Shown here in pieces: positions 8,289 through 16,235 of a stretch of DNA of 64,000 bases. The position numbers were made by a program, and so were the translations under genes. The DNA lies in NCBI RefSeq assembly GCF_000258175.1, contig NZ_JH636049.1:2271482-2335481 (forward strand), read 5' to 3'. Each line of letters starts with the position of its first letter. The stretch's first letter is position 1. Source of the stretch: Saccharomonospora xinjiangensis XJ-54. GTDB taxonomy: Bacteria; Actinomycetota; Actinomycetes; Mycobacteriales; Pseudonocardiaceae. The notes below the pieces were generated by a model, which was not told the origin of the DNA, did no database searches, and saw only the letters and a program-made list of their open reading frames with translations.

Positions 8289-9167
8289 GAGCGTTATTCA
8301 GGTGGCATGGTTGCCTAAAAATAGGACAACGGCCCCGCCGTGTAAGATCGTTTTCCTACCACAGAAGACGATTAACAGGCGGAGCCGTTGCGATACCATT
8401 CTACTACAGGACTTTCTGCCGACCAGGTTGAGGAGCTTGTTGCCCGTATTTGGCAGATCGTTCAGTGCGGTCGCGAGCGATCGTGGCCTCCGGCTATGGG
8501 ACTCTATCGGGCTGTCCTACTGACGTTGATTTATGTTCGGCAGAACCTGAACCAGGCGGCCGTGGGCGATCTGTTCGATGTCAGCCAGTCGACAGTGTCG
8601 AGAGTCTATCGACGCATTCTCCCGCTGATCGGAGAGGCGTTATGCCTGCACGTTCCCCACCTCAAAGAAGCGATACGCGGCCGACTTGTCCTCGTCGACG
8701 GCACCGACATCCCCACTGGCAACCGTGCAGGTCACGAGGACAACTACTCCGGTAAGCGCCGTCGGGCCGGGCTCAACATCCAGGTGGCAGCCGATACCGA
8801 CGGCGTCCTGTTGGGAATATCGATACCCCTGCCTGGCGCAATGCATGACCGCAAAGCGTTCACCGAATGCGACTGGGAGGTTCTTCTGGCCGATGCCCCG
8901 ATCATCGCCGACCCCGCCTACCAAGGAACTCACGCGATCACACCACGCAAAAAACCAAAGGGCGGCGAACTTTCCATCGGAGACAAGGCCAACAACAAAG
9001 CTATCTCCTCACTGCGTGCCGCAGTCGAACGGTGCATCGCCCATATCAAGAACTGGAAAATACTCGCCACCGGTTACCGAGGACGACTCGCCGAACTTCC
9101 CAACGTCATCCGAGTCATCACCGCATTGGAATTCTACCGACTTGGCTGGTAAGCCTGAATAACGCTC
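8289..9167 (+). mobile_element. IS5-family insertion sequence, 879 bp
   Basis: The ends are 14-bp perfect inverted repeats GAGCGTTATTCAGG (8289-8302) and CCTGAATAACGCTC (9154-9167). They are flanked by a 3-bp target duplication GAT (8286-8288, 9168-9170). One transposase gene fills the element. Intact ends, an intact transposase and a clean duplication point to a recent insertion. Codon use is less GC-rich than in the host gene. Confidence 0.92.
8388..9152 (+). CDS. IS5-family transposase (DDE_Tnp_4 type)
   Basis: A 254-aa DDE transposase acting on the inverted repeats of its own element. The N-terminal helix-turn-helix includes LNQAAVGDLFDVSQSTVSRV. The catalytic triad is visible as Asp in LVLVDGTDIP, Asp in PIIADPAYQG and Glu in AAVERCIAHIKNWK. 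The start is TTG 8388 with GGCGGAG upstream; the stop lies 15 bases from the right end. It appears complete. Confidence 0.93.
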   Translation: MRYHSTTGLSADQVEELVARIWQIVQCGRERSWPPAMGLYRAVLLTLIYVRQNLNQAAVGDLFDVSQSTVSRVYRRILPLIGEALCLHVPHLKEAIRGRLVLVDGTDIPTGNRAGHEDNYSGKRRRAGLNIQVAADTDGVLLGISIPLPGAMHDRKAFTECDWEVLLADAPIIADPAYQGTHAITPRKKPKGGELSIGDKANNKAISSLRAAVERCIAHIKNWKILATGYRGRLAELPNVIRVITALEFYRLGW

Positions 9168-9739
9168 GATGACCTTCTGCCCCGCGATGGTCTCCTCGCG
9201 CACGATCGTGACGTCCACCGAGCTTTTTCCGCTGTAGATGTCCTCGAACTGCTCCTTCGACTCGGGGTCGTCGAAGGGAGGCTGGAAGATCGTCAGATTG
9301 AGCTGATTTGCGCCGTCGGTGGGGAACGAGCACGTACTCATGCCGTTGTTGCTCATACCCCCTTGTTCGGGATCGTGTTCCCCTTCTGCGATCTGGTGCC
9401 GGTTGACCAGCTGCCCGTTTGAGTCCTCACGGAGCACGACACCCGCACTGACGATGTCGGCGAGCGGAAGCACCAAGCATGCGTCGTAAGCGGGAGTGCC
9501 CCCGAATTGGAACGGGCCCTCGCTTCCCCGCTCCTGGTGCAGAACCATTCCGGACTGATGTCCGTCGTTCTTCCCCGCCGATTCCGGGGAAGCCGAGGGA
9601 AAACCGTCCACCGTTGTGACACAGCCGGTGGCCAGCGACAGTGCGAGCAGTGCGAGTGGCAATCGGATGGGCGCGCGCCGGTTCACCTGACACCGTTCTC
9701 TCGACGAATTCAAAGCCGAGAGGATGCTACTGATTCACC

Positions 9740-9970
9740 GTGGCGCGCGTGGCCGAAATCGCGAGATTCGCACTACGAGCGCCCTTCGGCCCCCGCTGCC
9801 CCGAGTGTCGAGATCGGACGTTTCCGGCCCTGCCTTTCAGGCAACTCCCACGCGTGCGGATCGGAAACACCGAGTTCACAGGCCGCGGCGGGCGGATGGG
9901 CTGCCTGACGATGATCTTGGTGTCGATCCTGCTCTCACTACTGCTGACGGTACTGATCAACTTGCTGTGA
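9740..9970 (+). CDS. Small Cys-motif protein with C-terminal membrane helix
   Basis: A possible 76-aa protein: FGPRCPECRDRTF near residue 16, then a basic region and a hydrophobic C-terminus MGCLTMILVSILLSLLLTV that is a clear membrane helix. An ATG at 9896 would give only the 24-residue hydrophobic peptide. The 3' end overlaps the convergent UvrA-like gene by 14 bases. No ribosome site is obvious and the family is not recognised. Confidence 0.4.
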   Translation: MARVAEIARFALRAPFGPRCPECRDRTFPALPFRQLPRVRIGNTEFTGRGGRMGCLTMILVSILLSLLLTVLINLL

Positions 9971-12245
9971 CGCCTGCGGCCGCGCCGACTGCCTCTCGCA
10001 GGCAGGACGCGGTGTGTGAGCCCTCCGCGCCGAGCAACTCCGCCGGTGTTCCCTCGAACAGCACCCGGCCTCCCGCGCTGCCCCCTTCGGGACCGAGGTC
10101 GATCACCCGATCCGCGTGGGCGATGACGTCGAGGCTGTGTTCGATGACCACGACCGTGGCCCGCCTCTCGTCAACCAGGTGGTCGAGGACGTCCAGCAGC
10201 CGATCGACATCGCGGGGATGCAAGCCGGTCGTCGGCTCGTCGAGCACGTAGACGCTTCCGGGTTTGCGCACGTGCGCGGCGAGTTTGATGCGCTGGCACT
10301 CACCGCCGGACAACGTCGTGAGCGGTTGGCCGAGGCGCAGGTAGGAGAGGCCGACGTCCGCTACGGCGCGGAGGACCCCTGCAACGGAACGGTTGCCCGC
10401 GAAGAACTCCAGCGCCTCGCCGATCGTCATCTCCAGCACGTCGCTGATCGATCTGCCCCGCAGCCGGTGGGCCAGCACCTCGTCGCCGAACCGCCTGCCC
10501 TCGCAGTCGTCGCACGGCATGGTGACCGAGTCGAGGTAGGCCAGCTCGCTTTCGAGCACGCCGAGTCCGCCACACGCGGGGCAGGCTCCCTCGGAATTGG
10601 CGCTGAACAGGGTGGGACTCGCCCCGGACGCTTTCGCGAACTCCTTACGGATGGGGCCGGACACGCCGGTGTAGGTCGTGACCGTCGAGCGCCGGTTGGT
10701 GGTCGGCGGCGACTGATCAACCATGATCACGCCAGGGTGCGTGCGGCACAGGCCCTCACGAACCAGCGTCGATTTCCCCGACCCGGCCACTCCCGAGACC
10801 ACGGTCAGCACACCCGTGGGGAAGTCCACATCGACGTCACGCAGGTTGTGGGCATCGACACCGCTCACCTTGATCCGCCCTTGCGGCGTGCGAGGCAGGG
10901 AGCGCACGGTCGGGGTCGTCTTGAGATACCTCGCCGTGACCGTGTCTGCCGAGACGAGATCGGCCACGCTCCCGCTGAACACGACCCTGCCACCTCCCGT
11001 ACCCGCGTCGGGCCCCATGTCGATCACATGGTCGGCCGCATCGACGATGTCCCGATCGTGCTCGACGACGAGAACCGTGTTGCCGTTGTCGCGGAGGCGG
11101 CACAGCAGTCCGACAAGCCTGCGCACATCCCTCGCGTGCAGCCCGATGCTCGGCTCGTCGAACACGTACAGCAGGTCGGTGAGCGTGCTCGCGAGGTGCC
11201 GCACGATCTTGATGCGCTGGCTCTCGCCGCCGGACAACGTCGCCGTCGCCCTGTCGAGACTGAGGTATCCGAGACCGATGTCCACGAGGTGGCCCACCCT
11301 GGCCCGCAGCGCGTCGAGCACAGGCCGGACCCTCGGCAGGTCGAGCCCGCTCACCCACTCGTGCAGGCGGGTGGCGTCCATGGCGTAGACGTCGGCGATG
11401 TCGCGCCCTTCGATCCGGCAACTCCGCGCGGCCTCGGACAACCGGCTGCCGCCGCAATCGCCGCACGGCACCGTGGCGGTGAACCGCGCGGCCAGCTGCC
11501 TTGTCCGCTCCCCCATCTCGGACGGATCACGCCGGAGGTAGAGCCTGCGGAACTTCACGACCGCGCCCTCGTAGGTGGCATTGACCTGCTGCCCCTTGAT
11601 TCGCACCACCACCGAACCCGACCGCCCGTACAGCAGGCGGTTCCGCTCCGAGTCGGTGTACTCCCTGATCGGCTTGTCTTGATCGAACTCGTCGCTCTCT
11701 GCGTAGATCTGCCAGTGCCAGGTACCCACCTTGAACGCGGGTGCGAGCAGCGCACCCTCGGCCAGTGAACGGTCCTCGTCGAGGAACGCGGAGAGGTTCA
11801 CGTCGGTCACAGAACCGATCCCGTCGCACGCGGGACACATCCCGGCAGGCAGGTTGAAGGAGAACACGTCCGAGCCGCCGACGAACGGCTGACCTGCCCT
11901 GGAGAACAACAGGCGGAGCAACGGCGCGATGTCGGTGACAGTGCCCACTGTGGACCGTGCGCCACCACCGAGGCGTTTCTGGTCAACGACGATGACGGCC
12001 GAGAGGTTCTCCACGAAATCCACGTCGGGCCTGCTGTAGCTCGGCAGGAATCCCCGCACGAACGCGGGCAGCGTCTCGTGGAGTTGCCTTTGCGCCTCCG
12101 TGGCGATGGTGTCGAAGACGAGCGACGACTTGCCCGAACCGGACACTCCGGTGACCACCGTGAGCGTGTGTTTTGGGACGTCGATGTCGATGTCGGCGAG
12201 GTTGTGGGAGCGCGCACCGATGACCCGGATCTTGTCAGTTCGCAT
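9957..12245 (-). CDS. UvrA-like ABC protein (short form, drug-resistance type)
   Basis: A 762-aa soluble protein with two ABC ATPase modules like UvrA, but about 200 residues shorter, so the UvrB-binding/insertion region is probably lost. Walker A motifs are GVSGSGKSSLV (near residue 34) and GVAGSGKSTLV (near 488). Signatures are LSGGESQRIK and LSGGECQRIK. Zinc-finger cysteines appear as CPACDGIG, CGDCGGSRL, CPACGGLG and CDDCEGRRF. Proteins of this shape (DrrC, TioU) protect producers of DNA-binding drugs; that role here is inferred. It is divergent from a tandem-HTH MerR regulator. Confidence 0.85.
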   Translation of the reverse strand: MRTDKIRVIGARSHNLADIDIDVPKHTLTVVTGVSGSGKSSLVFDTIATEAQRQLHETLPAFVRGFLPSYSRPDVDFVENLSAVIVVDQKRLGGGARSTVGTVTDIAPLLRLLFSRAGQPFVGGSDVFSFNLPAGMCPACDGIGSVTDVNLSAFLDEDRSLAEGALLAPAFKVGTWHWQIYAESDEFDQDKPIREYTDSERNRLLYGRSGSVVVRIKGQQVNATYEGAVVKFRRLYLRRDPSEMGERTRQLAARFTATVPCGDCGGSRLSEAARSCRIEGRDIADVYAMDATRLHEWVSGLDLPRVRPVLDALRARVGHLVDIGLGYLSLDRATATLSGGESQRIKIVRHLASTLTDLLYVFDEPSIGLHARDVRRLVGLLCRLRDNGNTVLVVEHDRDIVDAADHVIDMGPDAGTGGGRVVFSGSVADLVSADTVTARYLKTTPTVRSLPRTPQGRIKVSGVDAHNLRDVDVDFPTGVLTVVSGVAGSGKSTLVREGLCRTHPGVIMVDQSPPTTNRRSTVTTYTGVSGPIRKEFAKASGASPTLFSANSEGACPACGGLGVLESELAYLDSVTMPCDDCEGRRFGDEVLAHRLRGRSISDVLEMTIGEALEFFAGNRSVAGVLRAVADVGLSYLRLGQPLTTLSGGECQRIKLAAHVRKPGSVYVLDEPTTGLHPRDVDRLLDVLDHLVDERRATVVVIEHSLDVIAHADRVIDLGPEGGSAGGRVLFEGTPAELLGAEGSHTASCLREAVGAAAGVTAS

Positions 12246-12273
12246 GCCTTAAAGTGTGTCATTGAAATGCATG

Positions 12274-12309
12274 TTGGCAGTTTTTGCGGCAAAGTGCCAA
12301 GAAAATTGG
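12274..12309. promoter_or_regulatory. Overlapping dyads in the uvrA-like/merR divergent promoter
   Basis: TTGGCA (12274-12279) and TGCCAA (12295-12300) form an inverted repeat with a 15-base spacer. CCAAGAAAATTGG (12297-12309) is a second dyad sharing its arm. MerR-type regulators bind dyads within divergent promoters, so this is the likely operator. The assignment is inferred from position and symmetry. Confidence 0.45.
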
Positions 12310-12345
12310 CCCAAACCTTCAACTCAACGGGAGGGTCACGAGGTT

Positions 12346-13134
12346 ATGGGAAAGCGCACTCTGCGGCCCGTGGATCTCGCGAGGGCCGCGGGGGTCTCCA
12401 CGCAGCAGATCCGCAACTACGCCGACGCGGGCATCCTGCCTCCGACATCGCGCACGTCCACCGGATACCGCGTGTTCCTGCCGCGCCACCGTGACGCGGT
12501 GCTGACCTACCGCGCGCTGGTGGCCGGTGCGGGAAGGCAGGCGGCTCTGGAGATCATGGCGGCGGCCAATGACGGCGAGACGCGGCAGGTACTCGTGCTG
12601 CTCGACGCCGCACACGCCGAACTGCACGACGCTCGCCGGTCGCTCAAGGAGATAGCCGAGGCGCTTCGGGCCGTCGCCCGGCAGGACCCGCCGCCGTTAC
12701 CTCAGACCAGCCTGTACATCGGCGACGTGGCACGCCGGCTCGGGGTGCGCACGTCCGCTCTGCGGGTGTGGGAGTCCGTGGGACTTCTCCGCCCCGGCAG
12801 GGAGAAAGGCACGGGATACCGCGTCTTCTCCCCCGCCGACGTCCGCGAGGCACAGATGATTCACCTGCTCAGGCAGGTTCGGTACCCGCTGCCCCAGATC
12901 GGGCCGGTGCTCGACGCGCTACGGCGGACGGGAAGCACCGACGCGCTGCTCGCCGCCGTCGCCACACGCACCGACGAGGTCGATCGAAGGGCGACGGCAC
13001 TGCTCGACGCGTCGGCCCTGCTCCACGCCTACCTCTCACAAGACTTCCCGACGGCACACCCGCAGGCCCTGCCACGACGGGAGCAGGACGCGACCGGTGG
13101 TCTGCGACCTGCCGATGAGGACACCCCGACGTGA
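12346..13134 (+). CDS. MerR-family regulator with two HTH domains (TioE-like)
   Basis: A 262-aa regulator carrying two complete MerR DNA-binding domains: residues about 7-50 (VDLARAAGVSTQQIRNYADA, TGYRVFLP) and about 124-170 (VARRLGVRTSALRVWESVG, TGYRVFSP). Classical MerR proteins have one HTH and dimerise, so a single chain here could bind a dyad. The arrangement matches TioE of the thiocoraline cluster, which also carries a UvrA-like gene. It starts at ATG 12346. Its stop overlaps the kinase start (GTGATG), so it is co-transcribed with the two-component genes. It probably controls the divergent uvrA-like gene. Confidence 0.8.
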   Translation: MGKRTLRPVDLARAAGVSTQQIRNYADAGILPPTSRTSTGYRVFLPRHRDAVLTYRALVAGAGRQAALEIMAAANDGETRQVLVLLDAAHAELHDARRSLKEIAEALRAVARQDPPPLPQTSLYIGDVARRLGVRTSALRVWESVGLLRPGREKGTGYRVFSPADVREAQMIHLLRQVRYPLPQIGPVLDALRRTGSTDALLAAVATRTDEVDRRATALLDASALLHAYLSQDFPTAHPQALPRREQDATGGLRPADEDTPT

Positions 13135-14327
13135 TGGCACAGCCTGAGTTCATGGACCACCACGGACGGTGGTGGTGGATCGCCGAAGGGCTGACGCTGC
13201 TGCTGTTCGGGTGGGCGCTGGGCGCGATCCTGCTCGATGGGCCGCCGTTCTGGCTGGGAGCGACGCTCGCCGGTTCCCTGCTGTGCTGGCTGTCGTTCGT
13301 CGTGCTCTCACCGCGCAGACCTCGCGCCGCGGCGAACGCGCTCGCGCTGTGCTCGCTGCTCGCATCGGTGGCACTCGTGTCCGGCGAACTGGCGGTGTTC
13401 GTGCTGTCGGCTGCGGCGCTCGGCGTCTACGCCTCCCACCCGACGCCCTCCACCGGCACGATCATGTCAGTGGGTGCGGCCAACCTCGCCATCACCTCGG
13501 TTGCGGTCCTCCTCACCGGTGCGGGCCCCGAACTGCTCGCCGCCACGATCCTCACCGTGGTGGTGATGATGTTGATCGGAGCCAACCGCAGGCAGTACCA
13601 ACTCCGAGCCAGGCAGACCGAGCAGTTGCTCGAACAGACCCGGCTGGCCAGGAGCGAGCACGCACGTGCGGCGGCACTCGACGAACGTGCCCGCATCGCG
13701 AGGGAGATCCACGACGTGCTCGCGCATTCCCTCGGCGCTCTTCGCGTCCAACTGGAGGTCGCCGAAGCCGAACTCGAAGCAGGGCACGACCGCGCCGCGA
13801 CGCTGGAGCGGGTGCGCCGGTGTCGCAGGCTCGCCGTCGAAGGACTCACCGAGGCCCGCGACGCCGTTTCGGCGTTGCGCCGCGATGTCCCCGCCTTCGA
13901 TGAGGCACTCGCGGAACTTGCCGATCGTTTCGGCCGCGATCACGATGCGAGCGTGGTGCTGCGCTGCCGGGGCACTGCGCGGCCCGTGCCGTCCGCCGCG
14001 ACGGTGGCGCTGCTCGGTACCGTCAGGGAAGCCCTCACCAACGCCGCGAGACACGCGCCAGGTGCGCTGATCACGATCACCCTCGACCACACCGGTGAGA
14101 CCGTCGGCGTCGTGGTGCACAACCCCGTCACCACAGCACCGCAACGCACCACAGGCACCGGGTTCGGCCTCACGGGAATGGCCGAACGGCTCGCCCTGTG
14201 CGGCGGCACACTGGAAGCAGGTCCCTGCGACGACGGCTGGACGGTGACGGCCGTCGTCCCCACCTCGCCCACTCCGCCCATTTCGCCCAATTCGGATAAT
14301 CACGAATCCACACTGGAGGCCCGGTGA
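13134..14327 (+). CDS. Two-component sensor histidine kinase (HisKA_3/NarL-type)
   Basis: A 397-aa membrane kinase. The N-terminus holds about five hydrophobic segments with almost no extracellular loop, suggesting it senses the membrane. The dimerisation/phosphoacceptor motif is ERARIAREIHDVLAHSLGAL, with His193. The ATPase domain shows VREALTNAARHA and GTGFGLTGMAERL. ATG 13134 overlaps the merR stop; a GTG three bases earlier is equally possible. The stop overlaps the response-regulator start by four bases. The stimulus is unknown. Confidence 0.9.
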   Translation: MAQPEFMDHHGRWWWIAEGLTLLLFGWALGAILLDGPPFWLGATLAGSLLCWLSFVVLSPRRPRAAANALALCSLLASVALVSGELAVFVLSAAALGVYASHPTPSTGTIMSVGAANLAITSVAVLLTGAGPELLAATILTVVVMMLIGANRRQYQLRARQTEQLLEQTRLARSEHARAAALDERARIAREIHDVLAHSLGALRVQLEVAEAELEAGHDRAATLERVRRCRRLAVEGLTEARDAVSALRRDVPAFDEALAELADRFGRDHDASVVLRCRGTARPVPSAATVALLGTVREALTNAARHAPGALITITLDHTGETVGVVVHNPVTTAPQRTTGTGFGLTGMAERLALCGGTLEAGPCDDGWTVTAVVPTSPTPPISPNSDNHESTLEAR

Positions 14328-15007
14328 CCATCCGCGTCGTCGTCGCCGACGACCAGCAGCTCGTCCGTGAAGGGCTGGTGGCCTTGCTGGAACTGATGGG
14401 AGACGTCACCGTCGTCGGGCAGGCCGCGAACGGGAACGGCGTGCTCGACGTGCTCGAACGCAAACCCTGTGATGTCGTCCTCATGGACCTGCGCATGCCC
14501 GTGCTCGACGGCGTCGCGGCGACGAGGCTGGTCCGCACACGCCATCCCGAGGTGGCGGTGCTCGTGCTCACCACCTACTCGGATGACGACTCGATCCACG
14601 CCGCCCTCACCGCGGGCGCGCGGGGCTACCTCACGAAGGACGCGGGCCGCGCCGAGATCCACGCCGCGCTGCACGCCGTTGTCGCGGGCCAGTCCACCTT
14701 CGGCTCGGAGGTGTCGCAGCGGCTGGTCGCGGCTCTCGCGCATCGCTTTCGCCCCGGCGTGAGCCCTGAAACGCTCACGGCACGGGAACGCGAGGTGCTC
14801 ACACTGATCGGAGCCGGTCTGTCCAATCGCGACATCGCACGCAAGCTCTACGTCGCGGAGACCACCGTGAAGACCCACATCAACAATGCCTTCGCCAAGA
14901 TCGGTGCGCGCAACCGCGCCGACGCCGTCCGCTACGCCTACGACGCTGGGCTCGCGTGCGGCGCTGTCGGTGCTGCGGACGATCTCCACCCGGATCTCCA
15001 CCCGTGA
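14324..15007 (+). CDS. LuxR/NarL-family response regulator
   Basis: A 227-aa DNA-binding partner of the preceding kinase. The receiver domain has acidic residues DD at 9-10, the phosphorylation site Asp55 in VVLMDLRMPVLDG, and Lys in YLTKDAG. The C-terminal LuxR HTH reads LTAREREVLTLIGAGLSNRD then AETTVKTHINNAFAKIG. It starts with GTG inside the kinase stop (GTGA). It is the last gene of the merR-kinase-regulator run. Targets are not evident. Confidence 0.93.
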   Translation: MTIRVVVADDQQLVREGLVALLELMGDVTVVGQAANGNGVLDVLERKPCDVVLMDLRMPVLDGVAATRLVRTRHPEVAVLVLTTYSDDDSIHAALTAGARGYLTKDAGRAEIHAALHAVVAGQSTFGSEVSQRLVAALAHRFRPGVSPETLTAREREVLTLIGAGLSNRDIARKLYVAETTVKTHINNAFAKIGARNRADAVRYAYDAGLACGAVGAADDLHPDLHP

Positions 15008-15049
15008 GTGGAGCCGCGTCGAAGGATGCGCCCGTAGCCTGCCCGGACT

Positions 15050-16234
15050 GTGAGTAACGGACGGAACACCACGGCACGGCACGGCCGGATCGACGCGCTC
15101 GACCTGGCAAGGGGAATCGCCATCCTTGGCACGTTCGCCACCAACGTCTGGATCTTCACCGATCCGGCAGGCGCGCTGGGGTGGCTCGCCCTCGACGTCG
15201 AGAGAGGTGCCGTCGAGACGCTGCTGCTGACGCTGTCGAACGGCAAGTTCCTCGCGCTGCTGTCGATCCTCTTCGGCGTCGGGCTGGAACTCCAGTACCG
15301 CTCCGCGGTGCGCAGGGGTCTTCGCTGGCCGGGCCGATACCTATGGCGCGCGACCTTGCTGCTGCTGGAAGGCGCCCTCCACTACCTGCTGATCTTCGAG
15401 TTCGACGTGCTGACCGGGTACGCGCTGGTCTCGGTGCACGTGGCCTTCCTCGTGAGCCGCAGCGACCGGGTTCGCCGCACGTGGCTCGCGGTGGCGGCCG
15501 CCGTCCACGTCACGTTTGTCGGGCTGCTCACCGCTGCCTCGCTGTCGGGCGCGTTTTCCGGTGCTGCCGACGGAACCGCGAGCACGAGAGACGCCGAGTA
15601 CACAGCCATCGCGGCCTACAGCTCCGCGAGCTGGCTCGACCAGGTGCGGACCCGCATCGAGCTGGCCGGGTTCTTCCGGCTGGAGATCCTGCTGATCGTT
15701 CCCCTGTCCACGGTGTTGTTCCTCGCGGGTATCGAGGTGTTGCGCGCTGGCGCGTTCGAGGACTCGGAACGTGGGTCGCGGGTGCGGCGCCGCCTTCTGA
15801 TTCTCGGCCTCGGTGCCGGTGTGCCGTTGAACCTGGTCACGGCGTTCGCAGGGCCGGACTGGTTCTTCGTCGATCGCTACATCGTTCCCCCGATCGTCGC
15901 GTTCGGACTTCTTGCCGCCGTTGTGGAGTTCGCGGCGAGGACGCGCGGCGGGGTGCTGCGGCGCGGGCTGATCGCCACGGGCCGCGCGGCTATGTCGTGC
16001 TACGTCCTTCAGAACCTCGTGGCCGGTGCCCTCTGCTACGGCTGGGGCCTTGGCCTTGCGACACTGCTCGCCGACGCGAGGCCGTGGTGGGTACTGGCCG
16101 CGTGGGCCTTCGTGAGCGCGCTGCTCATGACACTGGCGGCGCTGTGGCTGCGCGCCTTCTCCCGTGGCCCGCTCGAACTGCTTCTGCACCGCCTCTACAC
16201 GGGAGGGCCGAAGAAGGTGGGCGAGCCGGTATAG
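15050..16234 (+). CDS. DUF418 (YeiB-like) membrane protein
   Basis: A 394-aa polytopic protein with about ten hydrophobic segments. The opening RIDALDLARGIAILGTFATN and the FAGPDWFFVDRYIVPP region are typical of YeiB/DUF418 proteins, thought to be transporters or acyltransferase-like enzymes. GTG 15050 follows the response regulator by 42 bases. The gene ends two bases from the convergent SARP gene. Substrate unknown. Confidence 0.85.
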   Translation: MSNGRNTTARHGRIDALDLARGIAILGTFATNVWIFTDPAGALGWLALDVERGAVETLLLTLSNGKFLALLSILFGVGLELQYRSAVRRGLRWPGRYLWRATLLLLEGALHYLLIFEFDVLTGYALVSVHVAFLVSRSDRVRRTWLAVAAAVHVTFVGLLTAASLSGAFSGAADGTASTRDAEYTAIAAYSSASWLDQVRTRIELAGFFRLEILLIVPLSTVLFLAGIEVLRAGAFEDSERGSRVRRRLLILGLGAGVPLNLVTAFAGPDWFFVDRYIVPPIVAFGLLAAVVEFAARTRGGVLRRGLIATGRAAMSCYVLQNLVAGALCYGWGLGLATLLADARPWWVLAAWAFVSALLMTLAALWLRAFSRGPLELLLHRLYTGGPKKVGEPV

Positions 16235-16235
16235 G

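Larger units (their letters stand above)
7527..9686 (-). pseudogene. DUF3558-like secreted lipoprotein gene, split by an insertion sequence
   Basis: The N-terminal part (9168-9686) encodes a lipoprotein signal ending LSLATGC and a domain with ACLVLPLADIV and STCSFPTDG. The C-terminal part (7527-8288) continues with VEGTDWGGWEIAFFGDDYYA, WVQPACTLYTGEDFETAFG and a second Cys-containing domain ending ERLARL. Removing the IS (8289-9167) and one copy of its GAT target duplication joins the halves in frame as GQKVIVEGTDWGG. The intact protein would therefore have been about 425 aa. At present only the N-terminal half can be made, fused to about 50 residues read from the IS. GTG 9686 is chosen as start because it places the lipobox near residue 22. 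Confidence 0.82.

Noticed and set aside
9009..9713. Apparently complete 234-residue lipoprotein frame
   Set aside because: Its last 50 or so residues are read from the insertion sequence; it is the N-terminal half of a disrupted gene.
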